A stretch of DNA of 64,000 bases from Prevotellaceae bacterium HUN156 (GTDB lineage: Bacteria; Bacteroidota; Bacteroidia; Bacteroidales; Bacteroidaceae), in the NCBI GenBank assembly GCA_900119285.1, contig FPIT01000004.1, positions 281,578-345,577 of the forward strand, in the 5' to 3' direction. The notes under the pieces are model-generated. The model was not told the origin of the DNA and made no database searches. It worked only from the letters and a program-made list of their open reading frames with translations. This document shows, one piece after another, positions 1-9,609 of this stretch (positions within the stretch are counted from its first letter, which is position 1; each line of letters opens with the position of its first letter). The translations under genes and the position numbers were made by a program.

Positions 1-21
1 TTTAACACTAAAACGAAGTAA
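1..21 (+). CDS. Possible 3' end of an upstream nuo gene (partial)
   Basis: Reading frame 1 gives six codons and a TAA six bases before nuoJ, as expected if the upstream complex I gene (normally nuoI) ends here. Only six codons are visible and frame 3 also has a stop at 3-5, so identity and frame are inferred purely from usual nuo gene order. Confidence 0.3.
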   Translation, partial: FNTKTK

Positions 22-27
22 CGCATT

Positions 28-543
28 ATGGCTAATACAGTTATGTTTATCATTCTCGCGGTCTTCATCATCGGTTCTGCACTGATGTGTGTAACGACCA
101 CGCGAATTATGCGAGCTGCAACATTTATGTTGTTTGTGCTCTTCGGTGTAGCAGGCATCTATTTCCTGCTCGACTACACCTTCTTGGGGGCTGCTCAGAT
201 CTCAGTATATGCCGGAGGCGTTACGATGATCTATGTATTCGCTATCCAGTTGGTAAGCAAGCGTACCCTGCAGGGTCTGGAGGAGCGCGTAAAGTCTAGC
301 AAGATGATTGGTGGCGGTCTGGCTGCCCTTGCAGGACTGGTTGTTGTTGGTCTTATCTTGTTGAAGACTGGCTTCTATACCTTGGCTCCCGCTAACGTGG
401 AAGTTCCTATGAGAGAGATCGGTACGGCTATGGTAGGTGCTGACAAGTATCAGTATGTACTTGCCTTCGAGTTTATCTCACTGTTCCTGCTGGCATGTAT
501 CATTGGTGGATTAGTAGTAGCAAGAAAGGAGGATAAGCAATGA
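28..543 (+). CDS. nuoJ: NADH-quinone oxidoreductase subunit J
   Basis: This is a membrane subunit of respiratory complex I, which couples electron transfer to quinone with ion translocation across the inner membrane. The 171-residue product has five hydrophobic segments (roughly residues 5-20, 30-48, 55-72, 95-112 and 142-162). It carries the conserved segment GAAQISVYAGGVTMIYVFAI (about 54-73), which matches NuoJ TM3 with its glycine-rich pi-bulge region. It is the first complete gene of nuoJKLMN, and its TGA overlaps the nuoK start in an ATGA, so the two are probably translationally coupled. Length and gene order are usual for the family. Confidence 0.95.
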   Translation: MANTVMFIILAVFIIGSALMCVTTTRIMRAATFMLFVLFGVAGIYFLLDYTFLGAAQISVYAGGVTMIYVFAIQLVSKRTLQGLEERVKSSKMIGGGLAALAGLVVVGLILLKTGFYTLAPANVEVPMREIGTAMVGADKYQYVLAFEFISLFLLACIIGGLVVARKEDKQ

Positions 544-848
544 TTCCCATAGAATGTTATTTTGCACTCAGTGCACTGCTGTTCTTCATTGGCGTTTATG
601 GCTTTGTGACTCGTCGCAACCTGATTGCCATGCTCATCTCTGTTGAGTTGGTACTCAACGCAGTGGATATCAACTTTGCAGCCGTTAACCGTCTGCTCTA
701 TCCACAGGGTATGGAGGGAATGTTCATGACGCTCTTTGTGATTGGTGTTGCAGCTGCAGAGTCAGCTGTGGCTATCGCTATTATCATCAATGTCTATCGC
801 AACTTCCGTAGCGATCGCGTTGACAGTATTAAGAATATGAAATGGTAA
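540..848 (+). CDS. nuoK: NADH-quinone oxidoreductase subunit K
   Basis: This is a small three-helix membrane subunit of complex I (102 residues, the usual NuoK/ND4L length). It has the conserved helix-2 block LIAMLISVELVLNAVDINF with the membrane glutamate used in proton transfer, and a second membrane glutamate in the AAAESAVAIAI segment. It overlaps nuoJ by 4 bp and its TAA directly abuts the nuoL start, so the nuo genes form one tightly packed transcription unit. Confidence 0.95.
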   Translation: MIPIECYFALSALLFFIGVYGFVTRRNLIAMLISVELVLNAVDINFAAVNRLLYPQGMEGMFMTLFVIGVAAAESAVAIAIIINVYRNFRSDRVDSIKNMKW

Positions 849-2846
849 ATGGTTATGGAAATATATAGTTATTCATTTCTAATCCTTCTGCTGCCTGCGC
901 TTTCCTTCGTGATTCTTGCGCTGGCTGGCATGAAGATGTCGCATAAGACTGCAGGTCTTATCGGCACGACCTCATTGGGACTGGTTACCGTATTGTCTTA
1001 TCTGACTGCCTTTGCCTATTTCGGTGCAGACCGTACAGCCGCTGGCACTTACGCAACCATCGTTCCTTACAACTTCACATGGCTGCCATTGGGCAATCTG
1101 CACTTTGATATGGGTATCCTCTTGGATCCTATATCAGTGATGATGCTGATTGTTATATCGACAGTCTCTTTGATGGTACATATCTATTCATTCGGCTACA
1201 TGCACGGTGAGAAGGGCTTCCAGCGTTATTACGCTTTCCTGAGTCTGTTCACCATGTCAATGCTCGGACTGGTTGTTGCTACCAACATCTTCCAGATGTA
1301 CACTTTCTGGGAGTTGGTAGGTGTATCATCTTATCTGTTGATTGGATTCTACTACCCGTTGAAGCCCGCTATTGCTGCCTCTAAGAAGGCATTCATCGTA
1401 ACGCGCTTCGCTGATATGTTCTTCCTGATTGGTATCCTGCTGTTTGGTTACTACACCGATTCGTTCAGTTTCTCGTTTGCTGGCGATATCGTAATGGGTA
1501 CCGGTACTACTCCATTCATCACAGGTAATGCTGCCAAGGCTGTGGCTGCTGCAGGTTTTATCCTGCCTACCGCACTGGTGCTGATGTTTATTGGTGGTGC
1601 TGGTAAGAGTGCTATGTTCCCCTTGCATATCTGGCTGCCCGATGCTATGGAAGGTCCTACACCTGTATCTGCGCTGATTCACGCTGCTACCATGGTGGTA
1701 GCTGGTGTATTCCAGATTGCACGTATGTTCCCCCTTTGGATTGAGTATGCTCAGCCTCAGATGAGCATCGTAGTATGGGTAGGTGTATTCACCGCTTTCT
1801 ATGCCGCTGCTGTTGCTTGTGCACAGAGCGATATCAAGCGTGTGCTTGCCTTCTCTACTATTTCTCAGATTGCCTTCATGATGGTTGCATTGGGTGTATC
1901 ACTGCCTGGTCATCATGGAGTTCTCGACAACCATGCACAGCTGGGTTATATGGCTGGTATGTTCCACCTGTTTACTCACGCTATGTTCAAGGCTTGTCTG
2001 TTCCTTGGTGCAGGTTGCATTATCCATGCAGTTCATTCAAATGAGATGGCGCTGATGGGTGGTCTGCGCAAGTATATGCCTATCACTCATATCACCTTCC
2101 TTATCAGCTGTCTGGCTATCGCTGGTATTCCTTTCTTCTCAGGCTTCAGCTCAAAGGATGAGATTATCACTGCTTGCTTCGCCTACAGTCCTGTAGTAGG
2201 TTGGATTATGACTGGTATTGCTGCAATGACTGCTTTCTATATGTTCCGTTTGTACTACGGTATCTTCTGGGGTACAGAGAATAAGGAAGCTCATGCACAT
2301 CATACACCACATGAGGCTCCTCTCACAATGACTGCTCCTCTGATTGTACTTTGTGTTATCACAATGGGTGTTGGTATCTACACCACCATTGCCGGTTTTG
2401 CAGGATGGGGTGGAAGTTTCGGCTCGTTTGTTTCTGCCGAGGGAACAAACTATACCATCCACTTCGATACACAAATTGCTGCTACTTCTACGGTGATTGC
2501 CATTTTGAGCATTTGTCTGGCTACCTATATCTATAAAGGTGAGAGCCAGCCTATCGCAGATCGTTTGTACAAGATGTTCCCCAAGCTGCATCGTGCAGCC
2601 TATAAGCGTTTCTATCAAGACGAGATTTGGCAGTATGTTACTCACCGCATTATTTTCCGTTGCGTTTCTACTCCTATTGCTTGGTTCGACCGTCATGTAG
2701 TTGATGGTACGTTTAACTTCTTGGCATGGGGTGCCAACGAGGCTGGTGAGTCTATCCGTCCATGGCAGAGTGGCGATGTCCGTCAGTATGCCGTATGGTT
2801 CCTGACTGGTACAGTAGCATTAACATTAATCCTGCTTGCAATCTAA
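849..2846 (+). CDS. nuoL: NADH-quinone oxidoreductase subunit L
   Basis: This is the largest antiporter-like subunit of complex I (665 residues), at the distal end of the membrane arm. The TM5 glutamate is in FWELVGVSSYLLIGF, and the TM7 lysine and following helix are in GGAGKSAMFPLHIWLPDAM and GPTPVSALIHAATMV, the proton-channel signature of NuoL/Mrp-type subunits. The His-rich loop near residue 480 and the C-terminal extension with a final helix fit the long lateral helix of NuoL. An ATG at 849 directly follows the nuoK stop and a second ATG lies at 855, so either may be the true start. Confidence 0.95.
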   Translation: MVMEIYSYSFLILLLPALSFVILALAGMKMSHKTAGLIGTTSLGLVTVLSYLTAFAYFGADRTAAGTYATIVPYNFTWLPLGNLHFDMGILLDPISVMMLIVISTVSLMVHIYSFGYMHGEKGFQRYYAFLSLFTMSMLGLVVATNIFQMYTFWELVGVSSYLLIGFYYPLKPAIAASKKAFIVTRFADMFFLIGILLFGYYTDSFSFSFAGDIVMGTGTTPFITGNAAKAVAAAGFILPTALVLMFIGGAGKSAMFPLHIWLPDAMEGPTPVSALIHAATMVVAGVFQIARMFPLWIEYAQPQMSIVVWVGVFTAFYAAAVACAQSDIKRVLAFSTISQIAFMMVALGVSLPGHHGVLDNHAQLGYMAGMFHLFTHAMFKACLFLGAGCIIHAVHSNEMALMGGLRKYMPITHITFLISCLAIAGIPFFSGFSSKDEIITACFAYSPVVGWIMTGIAAMTAFYMFRLYYGIFWGTENKEAHAHHTPHEAPLTMTAPLIVLCVITMGVGIYTTIAGFAGWGGSFGSFVSAEGTNYTIHFDTQIAATSTVIAILSICLATYIYKGESQPIADRLYKMFPKLHRAAYKRFYQDEIWQYVTHRIIFRCVSTPIAWFDRHVVDGTFNFLAWGANEAGESIRPWQSGDVRQYAVWFLTGTVALTLILLAI

Positions 2847-2861
2847 ATCGAAAGTACAATT

Positions 2862-4346
2862 ATGAGTATATTAACATTATTCGTAGTAATCCCCGCCCTG
2901 ATGCTCGTTGGCCTTTGGTTGGCTAAGAACGTTAATCAGGTGCGTGGTGTGATGGTGGTCGGCGCTTCATGTCTGCTGGCCCTGTCAGTATGGCTGACCA
3001 TCTATTTCGTTCAGCAGCGTGCAGCAGGTAATACTGATGTAATGCTGTTGACGGCTTCTACGCCTTGGTTCAAGCCTCTTAATATCGCCTATTCTGTTGG
3101 TGTTGACGGTATCTCTGTAGTGATGCTGCTCCTGTCGAGCATTATCGTATTCACTGGTACCTTTGCCTCATGGCAGCTGAAGCCCATGACCAAGGAATAT
3201 TTCCTTTGGTTCACCCTGCTTTCTACAGGTGTGTATGGCTTCTTCATCTGCACCGATATGTTCACCATGTTTATGTTCTACGAGGTAGCCCTCATCCCCA
3301 TGTATCTGCTGATTGGTGTCTGGGGTTCTGGTAACAAGGAGTATGCTGCCATGAAGTTGACACTGATGCTGATGGGTGGTTCTGCTCTCTTGATTATTGG
3401 TATTCTGGGTATCTACTATTTCAGTGGTGCCACCACGATGAACGTCAACGAGATTGCTGCTCTTCACAACATCCCCGTAGCCATTCAGAAAGTCTTCTTC
3501 CCATTCATCTTCATTGGTTTCGGTGTGCTGGGTGCATTGTTCCCCTTCCACACATGGTCACCTGATGGTCATGCTTCAGCCCCTACAGCTGTATCTATGC
3601 TCCACGCTGGTGTACTGATGAAACTGGGAGGTTACGGCTGCTTCCGCGTAGCAATGTATCTGTTGCCAGATGCTGCTAACGAGTTGGCTTGGATCTTCTT
3701 GATTCTGACCACTATCTCTGTAGTATACGGTGCCTTCTCAGCTTGTGTACAGACTGACCTGAAGTATATCAATGCTTACTCATCTGTGTCTCACTGTGGC
3801 TTGGTGCTCTTCGCTCTGTTGATGATGACTAAGACCTCATGCACAGGTGCTATCCTGCAGATGTTGTCACACGGTTTGATGACGGCTCTCTTCTTTGCCC
3901 TCATCGGTATGATATATGGTCGTACCCACACCCGTGACATCCGCTACTTGGATGGCTTGATGAAGATTATGCCTTTCCTCGCAGTAGGATATGTAATTGC
4001 TGGTTTGGCTAACCTCGGTCTGCCTGGCTTCTCAGGTTTCATTGCTGAGATGACCATCTTTGTTGGTTCTTTTGAGAATCCCGATACGTTCCATCGTGTG
4101 GCTACCATCATCGCTTGTACCTCTATTGTAGTGACGGCTGTTTATATCCTCCGCGTAGTTGGTAAGATTTTGTATGGCGAGGTGAAGAATCCTCACTATC
4201 TGGAACTGACGGATGCTTCATGGGACGAGCGCTTTGCCGTTATCTGCCTCATTGCTTGTGTGGCTGGTCTCGGTCTGTTCCCTCTCTGGGCTAGCAACGT
4301 CATCAACGATGCCGTAGGACCTATTCTCGAAAACATCATTAAATAA
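2862..4346 (+). CDS. nuoM: NADH-quinone oxidoreductase subunit M
   Basis: This is the second antiporter-like complex I subunit (494 residues, about 14 membrane helices). The TM5 glutamate lies in MFYEVALIPMYLLIGVWG. The conserved FPFHTWSPDGHASAPTAVS and MLHAGVLMKLGGYG blocks carry the channel residues typical of NuoM/ND4. It sits 15 bp after nuoL and 15 bp before nuoN in the standard order, so it belongs to the same operon. Confidence 0.95.
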   Translation: MSILTLFVVIPALMLVGLWLAKNVNQVRGVMVVGASCLLALSVWLTIYFVQQRAAGNTDVMLLTASTPWFKPLNIAYSVGVDGISVVMLLLSSIIVFTGTFASWQLKPMTKEYFLWFTLLSTGVYGFFICTDMFTMFMFYEVALIPMYLLIGVWGSGNKEYAAMKLTLMLMGGSALLIIGILGIYYFSGATTMNVNEIAALHNIPVAIQKVFFPFIFIGFGVLGALFPFHTWSPDGHASAPTAVSMLHAGVLMKLGGYGCFRVAMYLLPDAANELAWIFLILTTISVVYGAFSACVQTDLKYINAYSSVSHCGLVLFALLMMTKTSCTGAILQMLSHGLMTALFFALIGMIYGRTHTRDIRYLDGLMKIMPFLAVGYVIAGLANLGLPGFSGFIAEMTIFVGSFENPDTFHRVATIIACTSIVVTAVYILRVVGKILYGEVKNPHYLELTDASWDERFAVICLIACVAGLGLFPLWASNVINDAVGPILENIIK

Positions 4347-4361
4347 AGGAGGACGAAAGAT

Positions 4362-5822
4362 ATGAATTACGGACAATTCTTAAATATGATTCCCGAGGCC
4401 TTCTTGGTCCTCTCATTGCTTTTGGTGTTCTGCGCTGACTTCATCATCGCAAAGACAAAGGTGAAGGGTCACACACTAGCTGCCTTGACAATGGGTCTAT
4501 TGGCTGTTGTTACGGTAGTAAGTCTGACTGCTCAGCCTGCAGAGGCATTCGGCGGTATGTATGTGGCTACACAGGCTTCTCAGGTAATGAAGGCTATCCT
4601 TGCTGCCGGTACATTGGTGGTAGTAATGATGGCTCAGACATGGATTGAGTCTAGCGCCTTGAACGTAAAGAACGAAGGCGAGTTCTATATGCTGATGCTG
4701 TCTACACTGCTCGGTATGTTTATCATGGTATCTAGCGGTTCGTTCCTGTTGTTCTTCCTTGGATTGGAGACTGCCTCAGTGCCTATGGCATGTCTGGTGG
4801 CTTTCGATAAGTACAAGAAACAGAGCGCAGAGGCTGCTGCCAAGTATATTCTGGTTGCTACCTTCTCTAGCGGTGTGATGCTGTATGGTATCTCATTCGT
4901 TTACGCTGCTACAGGAACTCTCTACTTCGACGATGTTGCTGCTAAACTGATGTCAACTTCTCCTCTCTACGAAGGAGCTTCACCTCTCGCTATTATGGGC
5001 TTGGTGTTCTTCTTCAGTGGTCTGGGCTTCAAGCTTTCGCTTGTTCCCTTCCACTTCTGGACAGCTGACACCTATCAGGGCGCTCCCACACCTGTTACTG
5101 GTTATCTGAGCGTATGTTCTAAGGGTGCTGCAGCCTTTGCTCTCATGGTTATCATGATGAAAGCCTTTGGTCCTCTGACTGCTTATTGGGAGTATCTGCT
5201 CTACATTGTTATCGTACTGAGCATTACCATTGCCAACCTTTTCGCCATTCGTCAGAGCGAACTTAAGCGCTTTATGGCGTTTAGCTCTATCTCTCAGGCA
5301 GGATATATCATGTTGGCTGTTATTGGAAGCAGTCAGGCTGGTATGGCTTCGCTGATGTACTATGTATTGGTATATGTTGTAGCTAACATGGCTGTGTTCA
5401 CTGTTATCAATACGATTGAGCATAATAATAATGGCGCTACACAGATGTCTGCATACAATGGTCTCTACCAGAGCAATCCAAAGTTGGCATTCCTCATGAC
5501 GCTGGCCCTATTCTCTTTGGCAGGTATTCCTCCGTTTGCTGGTATGTTCTCTAAGTTCTTCGTATTCATGGCTGCCGCACAGCAGGGTTCTTTCTGGGCC
5601 TACTTCGTGGTATTCATTGCGTTGATCAACACAGTAGTGTCACTCTACTACTATCTGCTCATCGTAAAGGCTATGTATATCAAGCAGACAGAGACTCCGC
5701 TGCCCACCTTCAAGACTGACTTCAGCACTCGTGTTGCACTGGCAGTCTGCACGCTGGGTATCGCTCTCTTTGGCGTTTGCTCATGCATCTATGAGTATCT
5801 TTTTGCTGCATCTGCAATGTAA
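4362..5822 (+). CDS. nuoN: NADH-quinone oxidoreductase subunit N
   Basis: This is the third antiporter-like complex I subunit (486 residues, about 14 helices). It has the TM5 glutamate in FFLGLETASVPMACLVA, the block VPFHFWTADTYQGAPTPVTG and the following SVCSKGAAAFAL segment with the channel lysine. It is preceded by an AGGAGG-like purine stretch (4347-4355), unusual in this window, and is the last gene of the nuo operon. A strong terminator follows within 20 bp. Confidence 0.95.
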   Translation: MNYGQFLNMIPEAFLVLSLLLVFCADFIIAKTKVKGHTLAALTMGLLAVVTVVSLTAQPAEAFGGMYVATQASQVMKAILAAGTLVVVMMAQTWIESSALNVKNEGEFYMLMLSTLLGMFIMVSSGSFLLFFLGLETASVPMACLVAFDKYKKQSAEAAAKYILVATFSSGVMLYGISFVYAATGTLYFDDVAAKLMSTSPLYEGASPLAIMGLVFFFSGLGFKLSLVPFHFWTADTYQGAPTPVTGYLSVCSKGAAAFALMVIMMKAFGPLTAYWEYLLYIVIVLSITIANLFAIRQSELKRFMAFSSISQAGYIMLAVIGSSQAGMASLMYYVLVYVVANMAVFTVINTIEHNNNGATQMSAYNGLYQSNPKLAFLMTLALFSLAGIPPFAGMFSKFFVFMAAAQQGSFWAYFVVFIALINTVVSLYYYLLIVKAMYIKQTETPLPTFKTDFSTRVALAVCTLGIALFGVCSCIYEYLFAASAM

Positions 5823-5840
5823 GCAAAACGACAATAATAA

Positions 5841-5869
5841 AAAGGAGCCTGCGAGGGCTCCTTTTTTTG
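5841..5869 (+). terminator. Intrinsic terminator of the nuo operon
   Basis: GGAGCC (5845-5850) pairs with GGCTCC (5857-5862) around a 6-nt loop. The stem is extended by A-T pairs and followed by seven T residues, 20 bp after the nuoN stop. Because of the flanking A-run it could also serve transcripts coming from the minus-strand uvrA side. Confidence 0.9.
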
Positions 5870-5881
5870 TCTTTAGTTTGC

Positions 5882-5952
5882 AGGCTGAATTCTCATCGAA
5901 TTATGCGTGCAAACGCTTCGAATTTAGGCTTCAAACGATCCGAATTCAGCCT
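5882..5952. repeat. Inverted repeat with internal near-direct repeat at the uvrA 3' end
   Basis: AGGCTGAATTC (5882-5892) and its exact complement GAATTCAGCCT (5942-5952) bracket about 49 bp. The right half also holds two similar 21-bp blocks (5909-5929 and 5932-5952, 17 of 21 matching). The right arm includes the uvrA stop codon. It could be a long stem-loop at the end of the uvrA transcript; function is unknown. Confidence 0.6.
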
Positions 5953-8789
5953 CTATTCAATTCTTCCTTGAGGAACTTGGGGGTATAACCCTTCTTACTC
6001 ATGGCTATTTTCTCAGGGGTACCCGTAGAGAGTACTGTTCCGCCACCACGACCACCTTCAGGACCCATATCAATGATATAGTCGGCTTGACGGATAACAT
6101 CTAAGTTATGTTCAATAATGATAATGCTATTGCCACGATTGACCAAACGGCGAATCACATCCATCAAAATGCGGATATCCTCAAAGTGCAGGCCAGTGGT
6201 AGGCTCATCGAGAATATAAATAGTTTTACCTGTATCCTTCTTTGATAGTTCTGTGGCTAACTTGATGCGCTGGCTCTCACCACCAGATAGAGTAGTAGAG
6301 GGCTGACCGAGTTTGATATATCCAAGGCCTACATCCTGGATTGTCTTAATCTTACGCAGAATCTCAGGTACATTTTCAAAGAATTCGCAAGCCTGATTGA
6401 TAGTCATATCCAATACGTCAGCTATTGATTTTCCCTTGAAACGTACCTCCAAGGTCTCACGATTGTATCGTTTGCCATGACACTCTTCGCAAGGTACTTG
6501 GATATTAGGCAGAAAGTTCATCTCAATAGTCTTGTAGCCATTGCCGCCACACGTCTCACAACGACCGCCTTTTACATTGAATGAGAAGCGTCCCGGTTTG
6601 TAGCCGCGAATCTGTGCCTCGGGTAGGTTAACAAACAATGAGCGGATATCTGAGAATACTCCTGTATAAGTGGCGGGGTTGGAACGTGGTGTTCGACCTA
6701 TAGGTGTCTGGTCAACGTTGACCACCTTGTCAATATTCTCTAATCCTTCAATGCTATCATAGGGTAATGGAGCCTGCAGTGAGCGATAGAAGTGCTTGGA
6801 GAGAATAGGGTAGAGCGTCTCATTGATAAGCGTAGACTTACCAGAGCCACTGACACCTGTGACAACGACAAGCTTTCCTAAGGGGAATTCTACATCTATG
6901 TTCTTTAAGTTGTTGCCACGGCAGCAGTGTAGGATAAGGCTCTTGCCTGTGTCTGCCTTCTGTGCGGCAACTGAATCGCTACTGACAGTACCATTAAGGT
7001 ATTGGGCTGTCAGCGTATTGCTTTTTAGCATATCTGCAGGTGTGCCTTGGAATACTACTTCTCCACCTTTGCGCCCAGCACGAGGACCTATGTCAACAAT
7101 CCAATCGGCTGCTAACATCATGTCGCGGTCGTGTTCTACCACTATCACCGTATTACCTAAATCACGCAGCTCTTTTAATGAACGAATCAAACGGTCGTTA
7201 TCCCTTTGATGTAGGCCTATAGAAGGCTCATCTAATATATATAGCACATTAACTAACTGTGAACCAATCTGCGTAGCCAGACGGATGCGCTGGCTCTCAC
7301 CACCTGAGAGACTAGCTGACTGTCGGTTGAGTGAAAGGTAGTCAAGTCCCACCTCTAATAAGAAGTTCAGGCGAGTACGTATCTCTTTCAGTATCTCGTG
7401 GGCTATCTGCTGTTGCTGGTGGTCAAGATGTTCTTCACATTGTTCTATCCACTCATACAACTCAGATAAGTCCATTGAAGCCAGTTCGGCAATATTCTTA
7501 TCCCATATCTTATAAGATAAGGCTTCGCGTTTTAGTCGCTGACCTTTACACTCTGGGCACTCACATTCCGCCAAGAACTGTTCAGCCCACTTCTGACCAC
7601 TACTTGTCTCGTCGCTCTCCATCACAGAGCGCAGGTATTTTACGACACCATCATAGTCAACAAAATAGTCGCTTGAAGTATGTACCAGTTCTTTGTCGAT
7701 GCGTACGGGTTCCAGAGTGCCATAGAGAATCTCGTTGAGCGCTTCTTCTGGTATTTCCTCAATAGGTGTTTTTATGTCGCATTCATAGTAGCGAAGAATG
7801 GCAGCAATCTGCCAGAAAATCATCTGGTTCTTATATTTTCCTAAGGGCACGATGGCACCTTCATGGATGGATTGTTTACGATTGGGAATGACCTTCTTTA
7901 GGTCTATCTCGTTAACATATCCCAGTCCTTTACAACGTGGACAGGCACCTTGTGGTGAATTGAATGAGAATGTGTTTGGTGCCGGGTCGCTATATGAGAT
8001 ACCCGTAGTAGGACACATCAGTCGTTTTGAGAAGTGTTTAACGGCACCACTCTCATGGTCCATAATCATGATAAGTCCTTCGCCCTGTTTCATCGCCATC
8101 TGAACCGATTTCTTGAGTCGTTCATCTGCCACCAATGGAGTAGAGGCGTCCGCAGGGACCTTCACTGCCATACGGTCAATAACTACTTCTATGTCGTGGT
8201 TCTTATAACGGTCCACTTTCATACCAGGCAAAATCTCCTTGACTTCACCATCAATGCGTACATGCAGATATCCTTTGCGGCGCATACTCTCAAAGAGTTC
8301 GCGATAATGGCCTTTACGCCCTTGTACTAATGGGGCAAGAATCAGAATCTTTTTGCCTGCATAGTCGTGCATGATCATATCAATGACCTTCTCCTCGGTG
8401 TACTTCACCATCTGCTCACCAGTCTCGTAGCTATATGCTTTTCCGGCACGAGCAAAGAGCAAACGCATATAGTCGTAAATCTCAGTAGTGGTACCTACTG
8501 TAGAGCGCGGATTCTTGTTAGTGGTCTTTTGTTCGATACTGATTACTGGCGAGAGTCCCGTTATCTTGTCTACATCGGGACGCTCTAAGCCACCAAGAAA
8601 GTTGCGTGCATATGCGGAGAAAGTTTCAATATAACGACGCTGTCCTTCTGCGAAGATAGTATCAAAGGCCAAAGAAGACTTGCCACTACCGCTAAGACCG
8701 GTAATGACAGTCAGTGAGTTGCGAGGTATCTCTACGTCGATGTTCTTCAAATTATGAACACGAGCGCCAAAAACTTGTATTTTTTCCAT
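5946..8789 (-). CDS. uvrA: Excinuclease ABC subunit A
   Basis: This is the damage-recognition ATPase of nucleotide excision repair, which loads UvrB on lesions. The 947 residues carry two ABC modules: Walker A GLSGSGKSSLAFDT (about 31-44) and GVSGSGKSTLINETL (about 640), and signature motifs LSGGESQRIRLATQIG and LSGGESQRIKLATEL. The C-terminal zinc module is intact (CETCGGNGYK and CEECHGKRY). The first zinc pair is reduced: CPTTGIS replaces the usual CxxC, while CPRC of the second pair is kept. The gene lies 9 bp after the T9SS gene at 8799-9470, so the two are probably cotranscribed. Confidence 0.97.
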   Translation of the reverse strand: MEKIQVFGARVHNLKNIDVEIPRNSLTVITGLSGSGKSSLAFDTIFAEGQRRYIETFSAYARNFLGGLERPDVDKITGLSPVISIEQKTTNKNPRSTVGTTTEIYDYMRLLFARAGKAYSYETGEQMVKYTEEKVIDMIMHDYAGKKILILAPLVQGRKGHYRELFESMRRKGYLHVRIDGEVKEILPGMKVDRYKNHDIEVVIDRMAVKVPADASTPLVADERLKKSVQMAMKQGEGLIMIMDHESGAVKHFSKRLMCPTTGISYSDPAPNTFSFNSPQGACPRCKGLGYVNEIDLKKVIPNRKQSIHEGAIVPLGKYKNQMIFWQIAAILRYYECDIKTPIEEIPEEALNEILYGTLEPVRIDKELVHTSSDYFVDYDGVVKYLRSVMESDETSSGQKWAEQFLAECECPECKGQRLKREALSYKIWDKNIAELASMDLSELYEWIEQCEEHLDHQQQQIAHEILKEIRTRLNFLLEVGLDYLSLNRQSASLSGGESQRIRLATQIGSQLVNVLYILDEPSIGLHQRDNDRLIRSLKELRDLGNTVIVVEHDRDMMLAADWIVDIGPRAGRKGGEVVFQGTPADMLKSNTLTAQYLNGTVSSDSVAAQKADTGKSLILHCCRGNNLKNIDVEFPLGKLVVVTGVSGSGKSTLINETLYPILSKHFYRSLQAPLPYDSIEGLENIDKVVNVDQTPIGRTPRSNPATYTGVFSDIRSLFVNLPEAQIRGYKPGRFSFNVKGGRCETCGGNGYKTIEMNFLPNIQVPCEECHGKRYNRETLEVRFKGKSIADVLDMTINQACEFFENVPEILRKIKTIQDVGLGYIKLGQPSTTLSGGESQRIKLATELSKKDTGKTIYILDEPTTGLHFEDIRILMDVIRRLVNRGNSIIIIEHNLDVIRQADYIIDMGPEGGRGGGTVLSTGTPEKIAMSKKGYTPKFLKEELNRG

Positions 8790-8798
8790 GTGGATTGA

Positions 8799-9470
8799 TT
8801 ACTGGTTGTTGGTGTCTACCGTGTTAAAATTGCGAATCAGGTTGACATCGCGGCGGATGTTATACTCGATGCCATCAGCACCACGAGCCTTCACGTAAAC
8901 GAAATAAACTCCATCTTTGACGGGATGTCCATTATGTGTACCATCCCAACCACCTGTAATGTTATTCCACTCGTAAAGCTTCTGTCCATTGCGATTGAAG
9001 ATATAGGCATGAAACTCGACGATACTCTTGTAATTGTCTTGCTTGGCACGATAGATATCGTTAAAGCCATCGCCATTGGGAGAGAATGCGTTAGGCATCT
9101 CCAAATGGCTGCTGCTAATGGTGATACGCAAGGAGGATGACTCAATAACCTCATTGTCTAATACCACCTGCAGGGTTATCTCCGTTACACCGGCAACCGT
9201 GAGATCATATTCTGTGTTTTCCTCATAACGAGTAATGTTGATACCAGCAGTATTATTCTTGATGTGCCATTCAATAGTGGCCCCAGCATCAAGACCTGAA
9301 GGGTTGGAGGTTAAACGTAAGTGCAATGGCGCTTCGGCACTGAAACTCTCTGTAGCCGTTATCTCGCTACCATTCTTATCTGTATAGGTAACCTGTAATT
9401 CGATGTCTGCATAGGCACTCGCAGTAAACAGACAGAAAACTAATAATGCTATATACTTCCTTATTTCCAT
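8799..9470 (-). CDS. Secreted protein with T9SS type-B (gliding-associated) C-terminal domain
   Basis: The 223-residue product has a signal peptide (MEIRKYIALLVFCLFTASAYA) and a central beta-rich region of Ig/PKD-like character. Residues about 125-215 form the CHU_C/gliding-motility-associated C-terminal domain. This is recognised by MPNAFSPNGDGFNDIY, IFNRNGQKLYEW, GGWDGTHNG and DGVYFVYVKA. In this phylum that domain directs export through the type IX secretion system and surface attachment. The passenger is very short, so the protein may be little more than a sorting domain plus adhesin-like domain. It is upstream of uvrA in the same direction; a functional link is not evident. Confidence 0.85.
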   Translation of the reverse strand: MEIRKYIALLVFCLFTASAYADIELQVTYTDKNGSEITATESFSAEAPLHLRLTSNPSGLDAGATIEWHIKNNTAGINITRYEENTEYDLTVAGVTEITLQVVLDNEVIESSSLRITISSSHLEMPNAFSPNGDGFNDIYRAKQDNYKSIVEFHAYIFNRNGQKLYEWNNITGGWDGTHNGHPVKDGVYFVYVKARGADGIEYNIRRDVNLIRNFNTVDTNNQ

Positions 9471-9492
9471 TTTTGATATGCGAATATTTGTG

Positions 9493-9500
9493 CAAATTTA
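9493..9500 (-). promoter_or_regulatory. -7 promoter element for the T9SS protein/uvrA unit
   Basis: The minus strand reads TAAATTTG here, matching the Bacteroidota -7 consensus TAnnTTTG, 22 bp upstream of the start codon at 9470. No convincing -33 TTTG at the right distance is visible. Confidence 0.55.
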
Positions 9501-9574
9501 GAAAATAATTATGAATTATGAATGCAACGCCACACTTTTCTTTGGAAAAGAATTATAATTTATGATTTATTTCG

Positions 9575-9582
9575 TAATTTTG
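9575..9582 (+). promoter_or_regulatory. -7 promoter element for the 9610-15766 unit
   Basis: TAATTTTG matches the Bacteroidota -7 consensus and lies 27 bp before the ATG at 9610. It is the only good match in this divergent intergenic region on the plus strand. Confidence 0.6.
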
Positions 9583-9609
9583 TAGCGCAAAACGTAAAAA
9601 TAGGCAATT

